Positions 51,107-60,324 of a stretch of DNA of 64,000 nucleotides are shown piece by piece. Position numbers and translations under genes: made by a program. The number at the start of each line of letters is the position of its first letter. Position 1 is the first letter of the stretch. The notes beneath the pieces are model-generated. The model was not told where the DNA came from, made no database searches, and saw nothing but the letters and a program-made list of their open reading frames with translations. Origin of the DNA: Proruminimicrobium sp963666965 (lineage in GTDB: Bacteria; Elusimicrobiota; Endomicrobiia; Endomicrobiales; Endomicrobiaceae); contig OY762939.1 of the NCBI GenBank assembly GCA_963666965.1, positions 186,001 through 250,000 of the forward strand. The letters run 5' to 3'.

Positions 51107-51982
51107 ATGAAAATTTATCTAAACGGAAAATTTGTTAACAAGGAAGATGCAGTAGTATCTGTTTTTGACCACGGATTGTTGTACGGGGACGGAGTATTTG
51201 AAGGAATAAGAGCTTACAACGGAAGAGTTTTCAGGCTGGGCGAACACATCGACAGGCTTTGGGATTCCGCGAAAGCTATTGCATTGTGTATTCCGATGAC
51301 TAAATCCGAAATGGAAAAAATCGTTTTGGAAACTTTAAAAATAAATAAGCTTGACGACGCATATATAAGACTCGTTATTTCAAGAGGAACAGGCGACCTC
51401 GGACTTGATCCGGCAAAATGTCCTAAGCCTACTATCTTTATTATAGCCGATAAAATATCTTTATATCCGGATGAACTTTACACAAACGGCCTTGAAGTTA
51501 TAACAGTATCAACAAGAAGAACAACTCCTGATACGCTTAGTCCAAATATTAAGTCTTTGAATTACTTAAATAACATAATGGCAAAACTTGAAGCAAAAAG
51601 AGCAGGTGTATTGGAAGCGATAATGCTTAATAAAGAAGGCTACGTTGCAGAATGCAGCGGAGACAATATATTTGTTGTAAAAAACGGTGTCGTTACAACT
51701 CCTCCGGCTTATGCAGGCGCTCTGAAAGGAGTAACCAGAAATACCGCAATAGAACTTATAAGAAACAAATTAAAAATTGAAATAAAAGAAGATATGCTTA
51801 CAGTATACGATTTATACTGCGCCGATGAATGTTATCTTACGGGAACAGCAGCTGAAATTATACCTGTTGTAAAAGTAGACGGAAGAATCATAGGCGACGG
51901 CAAACCCGGCAAAATAACGGCAAAGGTTTTAAAAGAATTCCGAAATCTTACAAGAACGACGGGCGTACCTATAAACAAATAG
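51107..51982 (+). CDS. ilvE: Branched-chain amino acid aminotransferase (class IV)
   Basis: A 291-residue PLP enzyme interconverting Leu, Ile and Val with their keto acids. Signatures: DHGLLYGDGVFEGIRAYNGRVFRL, SLNYLNNIMAKLEAK (catalytic lysine), GYVAECSGDNIFVV and the C-terminal CADECYLTGTAAEIIPV. I set the start at ATG 51107, which has AAGGAG and gives the usual MKIYLNGKFV opening; an upstream TTG would extend into repeat sequence. D-amino-acid or aminodeoxychorismate relatives are less likely. Confidence 0.9.
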   Translation: MKIYLNGKFVNKEDAVVSVFDHGLLYGDGVFEGIRAYNGRVFRLGEHIDRLWDSAKAIALCIPMTKSEMEKIVLETLKINKLDDAYIRLVISRGTGDLGLDPAKCPKPTIFIIADKISLYPDELYTNGLEVITVSTRRTTPDTLSPNIKSLNYLNNIMAKLEAKRAGVLEAIMLNKEGYVAECSGDNIFVVKNGVVTTPPAYAGALKGVTRNTAIELIRNKLKIEIKEDMLTVYDLYCADECYLTGTAAEIIPVVKVDGRIIGDGKPGKITAKVLKEFRNLTRTTGVPINK

Positions 51983-51988
51983 TATTTA

Positions 51989-54900
51989 ATGTGGAAAAAA
52001 ATAAGATTTTTATCATTGGCACTGGTTTTTCTATCGCTTGTTATTTTAATCTATAACAACAGGGACATTTATATAGTCCCGTTAGCCCAGACCCAAATGA
52101 ATAAATTAACAGGCAACAAACTGCAAATAGGAAGTTTTGCAGTTTCGTTGCCTTTTAAATTGTCTTTTTACAACATAAATTATGACCGTAAATTTATTTT
52201 TGACTCGGTTGAAATAAATTTAAATCCTGCTAAACTTTTTAAAGGGCCTCTGTACGCAATAACACAAATCAATATAAATAAAGCAACCGTCGCAATCAAT
52301 ACCGAAGGTCCTGCCGACAAAGAAAAAACTGCGGCAATAATAGAAAAACTTGGAAAACTTGCGAAAAAAGCCGATATAAAAATTAAAACCGGTGAAGCTT
52401 CCGTTATTATTAATTCAAACAATATCGTTTTAACAGATACTGATATTACCTTTAACAAAAATATAGCATTTCAAACTCTTGCCCAATACAAAAAACATAC
52501 CGCGGAACTTAACGGAAAAATTGAACTTGAAAAGGATTTGCTGAAACCGACGTTTACAGCCAAAATAACCGGAATTTTAAAATCAAAAATATTTTTAAGC
52601 GGAAAATACGAAGGGCTTACCGGCTTTTTTGACTTTTCTGCCGATGCCGAAACTCTTTCTTTAAGCAGAGTTGATTTCGGCAAATACAGATTGCGCGCGC
52701 ATAACAATCTCTCCGGCATGAGTTTTTTTGCGGACGGAGATTCCGGCAGTGTCGCTTTCACCGCGCCGAAATCTTCTTTTGATATTTTCAGTTCAAGTGG
52801 AACTTTGATCCTGAAAGACAGAGAAGATATGTTTTCTTCAAGTTTTCAGTATACGGCTGAAATGAAAGACGGCATGCTTGATTTATCGGCTTTTCTCAAA
52901 GACATAAAAATGTTCGGTTCAAATCTCGGAACGCTTTCAGTAAAAGCAAACAATAACGACGAACGACTGAATTTGTACTGCAGCCATGACATAGGCAGCA
53001 ATCTTGACGTAACCTTGGAAAAAAACGGCGATTACAAGGTAAATATCTATAATCAAAAATCAGTTGGTTATTTCTCCGGCAACTACAAATACGGAACACT
53101 TTCAATAGACATAAAAAGGCTGCCTCTTAACAGATTGTCAATAATGCGGGCTTACGATAAAAACATAAAAGGTTTTTTATCCTTATACGGTGACATTGAT
53201 AAAGAAAATGGTTTCGTAAGCATTAATCTTGAAAATGTAAATTCACAAAGAATACGAAATTTGAGCGGATCGGGAAAACTTTCAAAACAAAACGGAATAT
53301 GGGATCTTGATTTCATAACGCGCGACAAAAAATTATCGTTTCAGGGTATTTATAAAAATAAAAATGATTATACCGTAAACACCTCTTACGATAACATTGA
53401 TATCGGAACAATTTTAAAAGTGTTCAACTCAAAAATACCTGTTTCCGGTTTTGCTTCAGGCATAATAAAATACAACTCTGATTTTGATTCTCCGACACTG
53501 GTTGATATGCGCATTAAGAACGGAACGCTTTATTCAAATGTTTTCAGCGACTGTGAAATATCAGGCGAAATATCATCAAGAACTATAAAGATATCAACCT
53601 TTACGGTGACGGGGCCTGAAACAAAAGTCATTTTAAAATCGCTCATAGATTTTGACGGCAATAATTCAAATTCGTATTTGTACTGCGATGTCCGGAATTT
53701 TAAAATAGATTCTGTCAATTTAAATTCAAAACTTTATTTTGAAGGCAAAATAAACGGCACAAAAGAAATATCCGGCCAGCTTATAATACCGAAATTTGAT
53801 TTAAATGAATTTGATTTCAGCGGATTTACGGCAGACATCATTCTTTCGACAAAAAAAATTGAAATAAAAAACGCGGACAATAAAAACGGATTATCCGGCG
53901 GATTTATTTACGATTTAAAAACCGGACGCTATGAATCAGAAATTGATATTTTAAAAGCCGATATATCAAAACATTATAAAAACATAACGGGCGAACTGTC
54001 CGGAGGATTTAAATTAAAAGGCGAAAAAACAAATCCCGAAATCAAAGCGTTTTATAATTTAAAACAAGCTTTTTTTGCAGGCATAAAATTCAATTCTTCA
54101 GCAGAGTATGAATATAAAAATAAACTCGGCAGCCTAAACAGATTTACCGTTCATTCCGATAAAACGGCCGTTTTCGGATCAGGAACCGTAAATGCAAAAA
54201 AAATAAACATAAACTTAAAGATAGCCAATCTGACTGAAAACATAATAAATAATTATCTTGGTTTCCAAACGCCGGTTACCGGAACATTTAACGGAACAGG
54301 ATCGGTGTTTGGCTCTTTAACCGACTTAAAATGTATGTTAAAACTGGCAAGCGGAACCGTTTACTTTAAAAAAATAAAAATGCACGATTTCAGTTCGGAA
54401 ATGCTTTTCAGCAACAATGAAATATCAATATTTAAAACAAGCATAAAACTTACCGACAGCCAGATAAATTTAAACGGCACTTTTAATACAAAAACTAATC
54501 TTTATTCTTTTATCTTCAATTTTGTAAATATGCATGCAGGCCCGTTTGATATTTTTGGTAATTTAAATCTTACCGGCAAAATTACGGACAACAAAGCTTC
54601 GCAGATTTATTCCGGCAATATCAGTTTTGACAATTTATGGATAAACAAAGAAAAAATAGACTCTTTAAAATTTGATTATCTTATAGACGATAAAAAAATA
54701 AGTTTAAAAACACAGAAAGAAATGCCACTGCAGATTTCCGGAGCCGTCAATTTTTCAGAATATCCGAAACTGCGCTTTGAAAACATACTGATCTGCCACA
54801 ACAACCAGAGCTGCTATATAGACGGCAATTCAGCAACTGACAGCTTAAATGTCGCAATGACATGGAAATCGCTGGACGGGCTTTTTGTTTCGCACCTGTT

Positions 54901-56608
54901 TGATCTTCCTTTTGATCTTGACGGCAACATTGATGTTTCAATCAAGGCGGCCGGCTCAATATCAAGTCCAGTAATTTCATGCGTTCTGAATTCAAAATCA
55001 GGCAACATAGAAAACATACCTTATGATTCTATTGACGTAGATCTTTCGGCAAAAAACAATATGCTGTCGATCAATACTTTGAAAATTTATAAAACAAATG
55101 ATTATGCGGCAACGGCTTCGGGTTCATTTCCTTTCTGGCTGAGCCCTGATATGGCAAAATACGGATTAAATAAAAAAATAAACATAAATTATGAAATCAC
55201 CGATAACAAACTCAGCCTTATTTCAAATTTTGCAAAAGATTCGATTTCGGTAAAAAAAGGCCGCATGCAAATGACGGGGACTCTCTCCGGAACAAGAAAA
55301 AAACCGGCGCACCGCGCAAAATTGGAATTATCCGCTTCAAATGTTACGACAGATCTATACGTGCAGAAAATCAAAGATGTGAATATTTCGGCAACTTTTA
55401 AAGACGATCTTTTTTCAATACAAAATTTTACGGCTTCGGCAGGTTCCGGCAAATTAAACGTGGAAGGAGAAATACATTTTACAGGATTGAATCCTTCTTT
55501 TTACAATTTATCCGTATTTACTTCAAAAAAGGGAATACCCATTGTTATAAAAGATCTTCCGATACCGACTTCGGGCGTTTTGAAAATGGAGAAAAATCAG
55601 GTTTTTGCAAACTATTCGAAAGGAACGCCTAAATTTAACTTTAAAATTTACGGACCGGCAAACGATTTTAAACTGACAGGCTGGGCAGAGCTTGAAGATA
55701 CAAGATTCTGTTATCCGCCTCCCGATAATTATGACGGCGGCTCTTCATCAGACTTAAGCATATTTGATAACTGCTATATAAACATAGATTTGAAATCTGC
55801 TGTAAATACAAGATATGAAAACTCTTTTGTAAATATATTTTTAAGAGGAAAAATAAATTTAAGAGGAAAAACAGACTCTATTCTTGCAAACGGAGTTATT
55901 GAATCCGATAACGGCAAACTTTTTTATATGGGAACCGATCTTGATCTGATAAATTCAAAAGTTGAAATAATAAATAACGAAATATTTATTTCCGGAGAGG
56001 CCGAAACCGAAGTTTATAATGCAGGAGACAGCATGCCTGACGTTGTAAAAATATATATTGACCGCTCGACAGCAGATAATCTTAAAACAAGATTCGTTTC
56101 AAAAAATGATCCGACGCTTGACTCAAATAAAGTTTTGGCAAAAGTTACAAAAACAGACCAGACTCAGAGAAAGATGATCGATACGACTACTGATTTTCTT
56201 GTTAAACAGCAGGCAGTCAGAATGTTCAGCGCAAATATAGCAACGCCTCTGGCAAATACCGTTTTGAAAAAAACAGGTATTATAGATAACATCAGACTTG
56301 GCTATGTAAATACAGATAATCTTCAGGTTGCATCTGGAGATGAACCGACTATAGCTGAAATTCTTTATGGGATGAAATATTCAGTTGAAAAAAACATTAA
56401 CAGAAATCTACAGCTCGGCTATTCGGTAACTTTTGACCAGCTCAACAGAGAAATCGATTTGAAACATGCTCTCGAAATGTCGGTAAGATTAAACAGATTC
56501 CTGTTTTTAAAGGGTTCCTACGGCCTAAAATCAGAAGATCCGCAATATAAACCTGAAAACAGAATCATGCTTGAACAGAAACTCCGATTCGGCGGCTCTT
56601 CTAAATAG
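51989..56608 (+). CDS. tamB: TamB-like translocation/assembly protein
   Basis: 1539 residues. One N-terminal membrane anchor (FLSLALVFLSLVILIY) is followed by very long repetitive beta sequence with D/N-rich turns and a C-terminal DUF490/TamB domain (RGKTDSILANGVIESDNGKLFYMGTDLDL...EAETEVYNAGDSMPDVVKIYID), ending MLEQKLRFGGSSK. TamB-type proteins span the periplasm and are linked to outer-membrane lipid transport and assembly. Begins 6 bp after ilvE. No bamA/tamA gene is adjacent in the window. Confidence 0.9.
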   Translation: MWKKIRFLSLALVFLSLVILIYNNRDIYIVPLAQTQMNKLTGNKLQIGSFAVSLPFKLSFYNINYDRKFIFDSVEINLNPAKLFKGPLYAITQININKATVAINTEGPADKEKTAAIIEKLGKLAKKADIKIKTGEASVIINSNNIVLTDTDITFNKNIAFQTLAQYKKHTAELNGKIELEKDLLKPTFTAKITGILKSKIFLSGKYEGLTGFFDFSADAETLSLSRVDFGKYRLRAHNNLSGMSFFADGDSGSVAFTAPKSSFDIFSSSGTLILKDREDMFSSSFQYTAEMKDGMLDLSAFLKDIKMFGSNLGTLSVKANNNDERLNLYCSHDIGSNLDVTLEKNGDYKVNIYNQKSVGYFSGNYKYGTLSIDIKRLPLNRLSIMRAYDKNIKGFLSLYGDIDKENGFVSINLENVNSQRIRNLSGSGKLSKQNGIWDLDFITRDKKLSFQGIYKNKNDYTVNTSYDNIDIGTILKVFNSKIPVSGFASGIIKYNSDFDSPTLVDMRIKNGTLYSNVFSDCEISGEISSRTIKISTFTVTGPETKVILKSLIDFDGNNSNSYLYCDVRNFKIDSVNLNSKLYFEGKINGTKEISGQLIIPKFDLNEFDFSGFTADIILSTKKIEIKNADNKNGLSGGFIYDLKTGRYESEIDILKADISKHYKNITGELSGGFKLKGEKTNPEIKAFYNLKQAFFAGIKFNSSAEYEYKNKLGSLNRFTVHSDKTAVFGSGTVNAKKININLKIANLTENIINNYLGFQTPVTGTFNGTGSVFGSLTDLKCMLKLASGTVYFKKIKMHDFSSEMLFSNNEISIFKTSIKLTDSQINLNGTFNTKTNLYSFIFNFVNMHAGPFDIFGNLNLTGKITDNKASQIYSGNISFDNLWINKEKIDSLKFDYLIDDKKISLKTQKEMPLQISGAVNFSEYPKLRFENILICHNNQSCYIDGNSATDSLNVAMTWKSLDGLFVSHLFDLPFDLDGNIDVSIKAAGSISSPVISCVLNSKSGNIENIPYDSIDVDLSAKNNMLSINTLKIYKTNDYAATASGSFPFWLSPDMAKYGLNKKININYEITDNKLSLISNFAKDSISVKKGRMQMTGTLSGTRKKPAHRAKLELSASNVTTDLYVQKIKDVNISATFKDDLFSIQNFTASAGSGKLNVEGEIHFTGLNPSFYNLSVFTSKKGIPIVIKDLPIPTSGVLKMEKNQVFANYSKGTPKFNFKIYGPANDFKLTGWAELEDTRFCYPPPDNYDGGSSSDLSIFDNCYINIDLKSAVNTRYENSFVNIFLRGKINLRGKTDSILANGVIESDNGKLFYMGTDLDLINSKVEIINNEIFISGEAETEVYNAGDSMPDVVKIYIDRSTADNLKTRFVSKNDPTLDSNKVLAKVTKTDQTQRKMIDTTTDFLVKQQAVRMFSANIATPLANTVLKKTGIIDNIRLGYVNTDNLQVASGDEPTIAEILYGMKYSVEKNINRNLQLGYSVTFDQLNREIDLKHALEMSVRLNRFLFLKGSYGLKSEDPQYKPENRIMLEQKLRFGGSSK

Positions 56609-56678
56609 TTACACTATTTAATTTGTTTTTTCAGTTTTTGCCACTATATATTGTCAATGTACTTTGGAAGTTAAAAAC

Positions 56679-56711
56679 TAAGCTTCCCAGCCTCCAAGCT
56701 GCCAAGCTTCT
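56679..56711. repeat. AGCTT array between tamB and hemW
   Basis: Reads TAAGCTTCCCAGCCTCCAAG then CTGCCAAGCTTC, 70 bp after tamB and directly before the hemW ribosome-binding site. Confidence 0.65.
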
Positions 56712-56726
56712 AACAGGTGGTGTAAA

Positions 56727-57800
56727 ATGACAGGATTATACATTCATATTCCGTTTTGCAAAAAAAAATGCCTATACTGCGATTTTATTTCTTTTGAATA
56801 CGACGAACAGAAGGTCAGCGCTTATATCGACGCTCTTTTCAAAGAGGCCGGCAAATACAAAAATGAGAAGATTTCAACTGTATATATAGGAGGCGGAACT
56901 CCGTCGGTGCTTACGCCTAAACAGTTTCAAACTCTTGCCGAAGGACTTAATAAAAATTTTGATTTAAGCGGCATATCGGAATTTACAGTCGAGCTTAACC
57001 CTGAATCAACTACGAAAGAAAAACTTGATGTTATGTTTGACAATAAAGTCACGAGATTAAGTTTCGGACTGCAGTCTTCAAATGATGCGGAACTTAAATC
57101 TCTCGGCAGACTTCATAATTATAACGATTTTGTAACAGCTTACAATCACGCAAGAGAAGCAGGTTTTAACAATATAAGCATTGATTTGATGTACGGAACG
57201 GAAAACCAGACTATTGAAAGCTGGCAGAACAATCTTGATACGGTTTTAAAATTAAATTCCGAACATATATCTCTTTATCCTCTTACGATAGAAAAAAATA
57301 CTCCCTTTCATAAACAAAATAAACAAACCGATTCCGATCTGCAGGGATTAATGTATAACTGCGCCTGCGATAAACTGCAGCAGGGCGGCTTTGAACATTA
57401 TGAGATATCAAACTGGGCAAAAAACGGCAAAATTTCAAAACACAACACTTTATACTGGAAAAATATGGAATATATAGGCCTTGGAGCAAGCGCATCTTCT
57501 TATTATAAAAGAAACAGATTCAAAAATATTTTAAACGCCGATATTTACATTAAAAACGCACAATGCGGGGCCAACTGCCTACTTGAGACTGAATATATAG
57601 ACGATGCTCTTTATAACACTGAAAGCATTATGCTTGGATTGAGGCTTTCGGAAGGCGTTGATTTAAGTTTGTTCAACCATAAAAAACACACTCTGTATAA
57701 GTATTTGAAACAGGATCTTCTTGTGGTAAAAGACGGGAAAGTTTGTTTGACGGAGAATGGGTTTTGGGTTTCGAACTCGATCATTTCCGACTTCATGTAA
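56727..57800 (+). CDS. hemW: HemW-like radical SAM haem chaperone
   Basis: 357 residues. GLYIHIPFCKKKCLYCDF holds the CxxxCxxC cluster motif (C11, C15, C18); YIGGGTPSVL, ELNPES, RLSFGLQS and SIDLMYGTENQT are HemN/HemW signatures. The short N-terminus before the cluster marks HemW (haem binding and delivery), not coproporphyrinogen oxidase HemN. AGGTGG precedes the start. The stop is followed within 15 bp by a repeat. Confidence 0.92.
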   Translation: MTGLYIHIPFCKKKCLYCDFISFEYDEQKVSAYIDALFKEAGKYKNEKISTVYIGGGTPSVLTPKQFQTLAEGLNKNFDLSGISEFTVELNPESTTKEKLDVMFDNKVTRLSFGLQSSNDAELKSLGRLHNYNDFVTAYNHAREAGFNNISIDLMYGTENQTIESWQNNLDTVLKLNSEHISLYPLTIEKNTPFHKQNKQTDSDLQGLMYNCACDKLQQGGFEHYEISNWAKNGKISKHNTLYWKNMEYIGLGASASSYYKRNRFKNILNADIYIKNAQCGANCLLETEYIDDALYNTESIMLGLRLSEGVDLSLFNHKKHTLYKYLKQDLLVVKDGKVCLTENGFWVSNSIISDFM

Positions 57801-57808
57801 CCAATTCA

Positions 57809-58010
57809 GAAGCTAAGAAGCTTAGCAGCTTGGAAGCTGAGTGAAAAAACTGTACTTTGAAAATACTTCATATCATTACGAAAACTTAAAGCCTTAAACG
57901 ACCACGACAAAAACAAATTACTACAGTCAAATCTTAAATCCTCTAACTGCCAAGACAAAAGCAAAAAAGTTCACTTCGCTCCAAACTCTAAAGCCTAAAG
58001 GCAACAACCA
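57809..58010. repeat. Dispersed repeat after hemW
   Basis: An AGCTT array (AGAAGCTAAGAAGCTTAGC, AGCTTGGAAGC) at 57809-57841, then the block CATTACGAAAACTTAAAGCC with TTAAACGACCACGAC, shared with 25260 and (reversed) 28076. No gene seen before the Fic operators at 58056. Confidence 0.65.
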
Positions 58011-58055
58011 TTCACGAGTTTTTAACATACATTGGTATTGTTAAAAAAATTAAAT

Positions 58056-58167
58056 TATTTCTATTTTTACTATAAAATAGAAATATCACTGCTTCTTATT
58101 TCTATTTTTTGCAAAAAATAGAAATAACACATTGACTTATTTTCAAAAAACGACTAAAATAGAAATA
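58056..58167 (+). promoter_or_regulatory. Fic promoter with three AAATAGAAATA operators
   Basis: Three related sites. A 12-bp inverted pair TATTTCTATTTT / AAAATAGAAATA lies at 58056-58085. A perfect 32-bp palindrome lies at 58096-58127 (arm CAAAAAATAGAAATAA). A single half-site AAAATAGAAATA at 58156-58167 covers the -10. The promoter is TTGACT (58132-58137), 17 bp, TAAAAT (58155-58160). The Fic protein's own C-terminal winged helix is the likely binder. Confidence 0.75.
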
Positions 58168-58221
58168 AGAAAGACCATTATTGCCATTTTATTTAAAAAA
58201 TAGAATTAAGGATTTTTAATT

Positions 58222-59346
58222 ATGAATAATTTTAAAGCAGGGATTTATAAACAACAACTTGAATACAAAAGTTTTCTGCCGGCACAAATTAACCGTCAGT
58301 TTGAAATAACTGATAAAGAAATTTTATTGTTGCTTGAGCAGGCAAGTTCATATTTAGGAAGACTTGAAGCTTATTCTCAACTTGTTCCTGATATTGATTT
58401 ATTCATTAAAATGCATATCTATAAAGAAGCCACTTTATCAAGTAAAATTGAAGGCACACAAACTACCATGGATGAAGCTGTTATACCTGAAGAACTTGTA
58501 ATCCCTGAAAATAAAGATGACTGGTCAGAAATACAAAATTACACCAAAGCTATAAATTTTGCAAAGGAAAAATTAGAACATTTACCTGTATCTACACGGT
58601 TAATAACAAATATTCACGCTATTTTACTTCAAGGAGTAAGAGGCGAACATAAAAATCCGGGAGAAATCAGAAGAAGCCAAAACTGGATAGGAGGTTCAAG
58701 CCTTAAAGATGCGTTTTTTATACCTCCTCACTTTGAAGATCTTCCTGATTTGTTATCGGATTTGGAAGCATTTTGGCATAATAAAAATATTCAAATACCG
58801 ATATTGGTAAAGATGGCAATTTTTCATTACCAGTTTGAAACTTTACATCCTTTTTGCGACGGTAATGGCAGAATAGGAAGACTCTTAATTCCGTTAATGT
58901 TAATTTCTGAGAATATTTTATCATTGCCATCATTGTATATTTCCAGTTTTTTTGAAAAACATAAAGGAAGTTATTATGATTCTTTAACTGTTGTAAGAGC
59001 CTCAAATAATATAGACCAATGGATTAAATTTTTTCTATCCGGTGTTATAGATACCGCTAAAAATGGAACAAGTACATTAAAAAATGTTGTTGAATTTAAA
59101 AAGAACTTAGACCATAAAATCATATCTTTAGGCAGCAGAGCCAAACTTGCGGAAGAATTAATTAAAGTAATGTTTGTGACACCTATTATCAATACGCATT
59201 TTGCGAATGAATCTTTAAATGTTAGTTACGGTAAAACCAGCCGTTTAATAAAAGAGATGATATCTTTAGGAATCCTTAAAGAAAAAAAAGGACTTGGCAG
59301 AGTCCAGTATTTTGAACTTGACGGATATTTAAATTTATTCAAATAA
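58222..59346 (+). CDS. Fic-family AMPylator-type protein with C-terminal winged helix
   Basis: 374 residues. The Fic core has the complete active site HPFCDGNGRIGR (209-220), where H209 is catalytic. An N-terminal inhibitory helix motif S/T-x-x-x-E-G is present as SSKIEG (73-78), a self-inhibited class II Fic. The C-terminal ~70 residues (LNVSYGKTSRLIKEMISLGILKEKKGLGRVQYFEL) form a winged helix. Such proteins transfer AMP to targets. Palindromes at its promoter suggest autoregulation. No separate antitoxin gene is present. Accessory in context. Confidence 0.88.
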   Translation: MNNFKAGIYKQQLEYKSFLPAQINRQFEITDKEILLLLEQASSYLGRLEAYSQLVPDIDLFIKMHIYKEATLSSKIEGTQTTMDEAVIPEELVIPENKDDWSEIQNYTKAINFAKEKLEHLPVSTRLITNIHAILLQGVRGEHKNPGEIRRSQNWIGGSSLKDAFFIPPHFEDLPDLLSDLEAFWHNKNIQIPILVKMAIFHYQFETLHPFCDGNGRIGRLLIPLMLISENILSLPSLYISSFFEKHKGSYYDSLTVVRASNNIDQWIKFFLSGVIDTAKNGTSTLKNVVEFKKNLDHKIISLGSRAKLAEELIKVMFVTPIINTHFANESLNVSYGKTSRLIKEMISLGILKEKKGLGRVQYFELDGYLNLFK

Positions 59347-59354
59347 TTTATATT

Positions 59355-59379
59355 AAAGGTTCAACTCCTCTCTGGGGCG
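59355..59379 (+). other. tRNA 3'-end-like fragment (possible attachment-site remnant)
   Basis: AAAGGTTCAACTCCTCT resembles a T-arm (one mismatch in the stem) and CTGGGGCG would be a 3' acceptor strand. The 5' part of a tRNA is absent on the left, where fic ends. Such 3' fragments are left by elements that integrate into tRNA genes. Short and imperfect, so tentative. Confidence 0.3.
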
Positions 59380-59445
59380 TTTTGCAATTAAATAGTCGTT
59401 TATGCCTATGAGTTTCCGGGATGATTTGTGAAAAAAACCGCCCAA

Positions 59446-59475
59446 CATCCAAACTTCTAAGCTGCCAAGCTTCTA
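59446..59475. repeat. AGCTT array in the fic downstream gap
   Basis: Reads CCAAACTTCTAAGCTGCC then AAGCTTCTATC. The surrounding 370-bp gap (59347-59716) also holds the tRNA-like fragment, a diverged ATCATGAAATATTAAAG block, a long hairpin at 59572 and a promoter, but no credible gene. Confidence 0.6.
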
Positions 59476-59571
59476 TCGAAAGTATGCTTTGAAAATATTT
59501 AATCTCATCATGAAATATTAAAGTCTTGTACAACATAGCAAGCAAGCAAACAAAAAATTATAAAAATAAAA

Positions 59572-59621
59572 ACTCTCTAGGAGAGTTGCCTGGGTTACAA
59601 GACCAAGGTCTCCTAGAGAGT
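59572..59621 (-). terminator. Long hairpin; terminator-like on the reverse strand
   Basis: ACTCTCTAGGAGA (59572-59584) pairs with TCTCCTAGAGAGT (59609-59621), a 13-bp perfect stem. CCT/AGG and GGT/ACC extend it inside around a TACAAG loop. On the reverse strand the stem is followed by TTTTATTTTTAT, so it would terminate leftward transcription, yet no leftward gene lies to its right. It may end an unannotated antisense or small RNA. Confidence 0.45.
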
Positions 59622-59679
59622 GATAATAGTGTAATACAAAAAAATAAAAAGATCAATGTTTTAAAAATATTTTATTTTG

Positions 59680-59685
59680 TATAAT
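59680..59685 (+). promoter_or_regulatory. -10 element before the small membrane-protein pair
   Basis: TATAAT within ATTTTGTATAATAAACGTAT, 32 bp before the start at 59717. The same context, ATTTTGTATAATATCGCTAT, precedes hsdM (TATAAT at 60293-60298). Neither has a good -35. Confidence 0.5.
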
Positions 59686-59716
59686 AAACGTATCAACTCA
59701 AGAGGGTATTATTAAA

Positions 59717-59944
59717 ATGGCAAGTTTATTAATATTCATAATCTTAATGATAATTCTCGTCATCTGCGTAGTGTTTTTTTATATGTTCAAGTTCAGTTTT
59801 CAGGTGTTTTTCGGTAAAAGAGATTGTTCCGTATGCAGTCCTGACGGCGATTGTCCTTTAGACCGTTGTGATTTGGAAGACCCCTGCGATGAAAGTTGTG
59901 AAGGATGTAAAAATTATAATTCGGAAAAACATTGCGCTAAATGA
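59717..59944 (+). CDS. Small cysteine-rich membrane-anchored protein
   Basis: 75 residues: a hydrophobic N-terminal segment (LLIFIILMIILVICVVFFYMF) followed by a cysteine-rich domain (CSVCSPDGDCPLDRCDLEDPCDES..CEGC) with nine cysteines after the anchor, likely metal or Fe-S binding or disulfide-linked. No family recognised. Its stop overlaps the next gene by 4 bases (ATGA), so the two are expressed together. Confidence 0.65.
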   Translation: MASLLIFIILMIILVICVVFFYMFKFSFQVFFGKRDCSVCSPDGDCPLDRCDLEDPCDESCEGCKNYNSEKHCAK

Positions 59945-60270
59945 GCATTATACTCTGGATAATTGTTGTTTTCATAGGCATTCTTGTATTTTCAATTATA
60001 CTTTCATGGTTTATGAATTTATTCAAAACTCCCCCTTCTGACAGTATCTTTTTTGAAAAACCACCCACAAAAATGCAATGTCAATGCGGAAACCAAATAG
60101 CCGATTTCATAGAAAGAAAAAGCAAACATAAAAAATCTTTAGATGAAGACGATATGGATGAACTCATCCAAGAATTGCTGGATGACGGATATGATGAAGC
60201 CGACATTGAAGAGTGCGCTAGAAGAATAAAAAATAACGTAGAATATTATAAATATTACAAAAACAAATAA
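59941..60270 (+). CDS. Small membrane protein of unknown function
   Basis: 109 residues: one N-terminal membrane segment (IILWIIVVFIGILVFSIILSWFM) and a charged, acidic, helical tail (KKSLDEDDMDELIQELLDDGYDEADIEECARRI). A CQCG pair lies in between. Translationally coupled to the cysteine-rich protein before it. No family recognised. Confidence 0.6.
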   Translation: MSIILWIIVVFIGILVFSIILSWFMNLFKTPPSDSIFFEKPPTKMQCQCGNQIADFIERKSKHKKSLDEDDMDELIQELLDDGYDEADIEECARRIKNNVEYYKYYKNK

Positions 60271-60292
60271 GATAAAAAATGATTATATTTTG

Positions 60293-60298
60293 TATAAT
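60293..60298 (+). promoter_or_regulatory. -10 element of hsdM
   Basis: TATAAT 26 bp before the hsdM start, in ATTTTGTATAATATCGCTAT; the ribosome-binding site AAGGAG follows. Resembles the element at 59680. Confidence 0.5.
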
Positions 60299-60324
60299 AT
60301 CGCTATCAATTCTAAAGGAGTTTT

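Noticed and set aside
59572..59621. Terminator for fic
   Set aside because: It lies 226 bp past the fic stop and its U-run is on the opposite strand.
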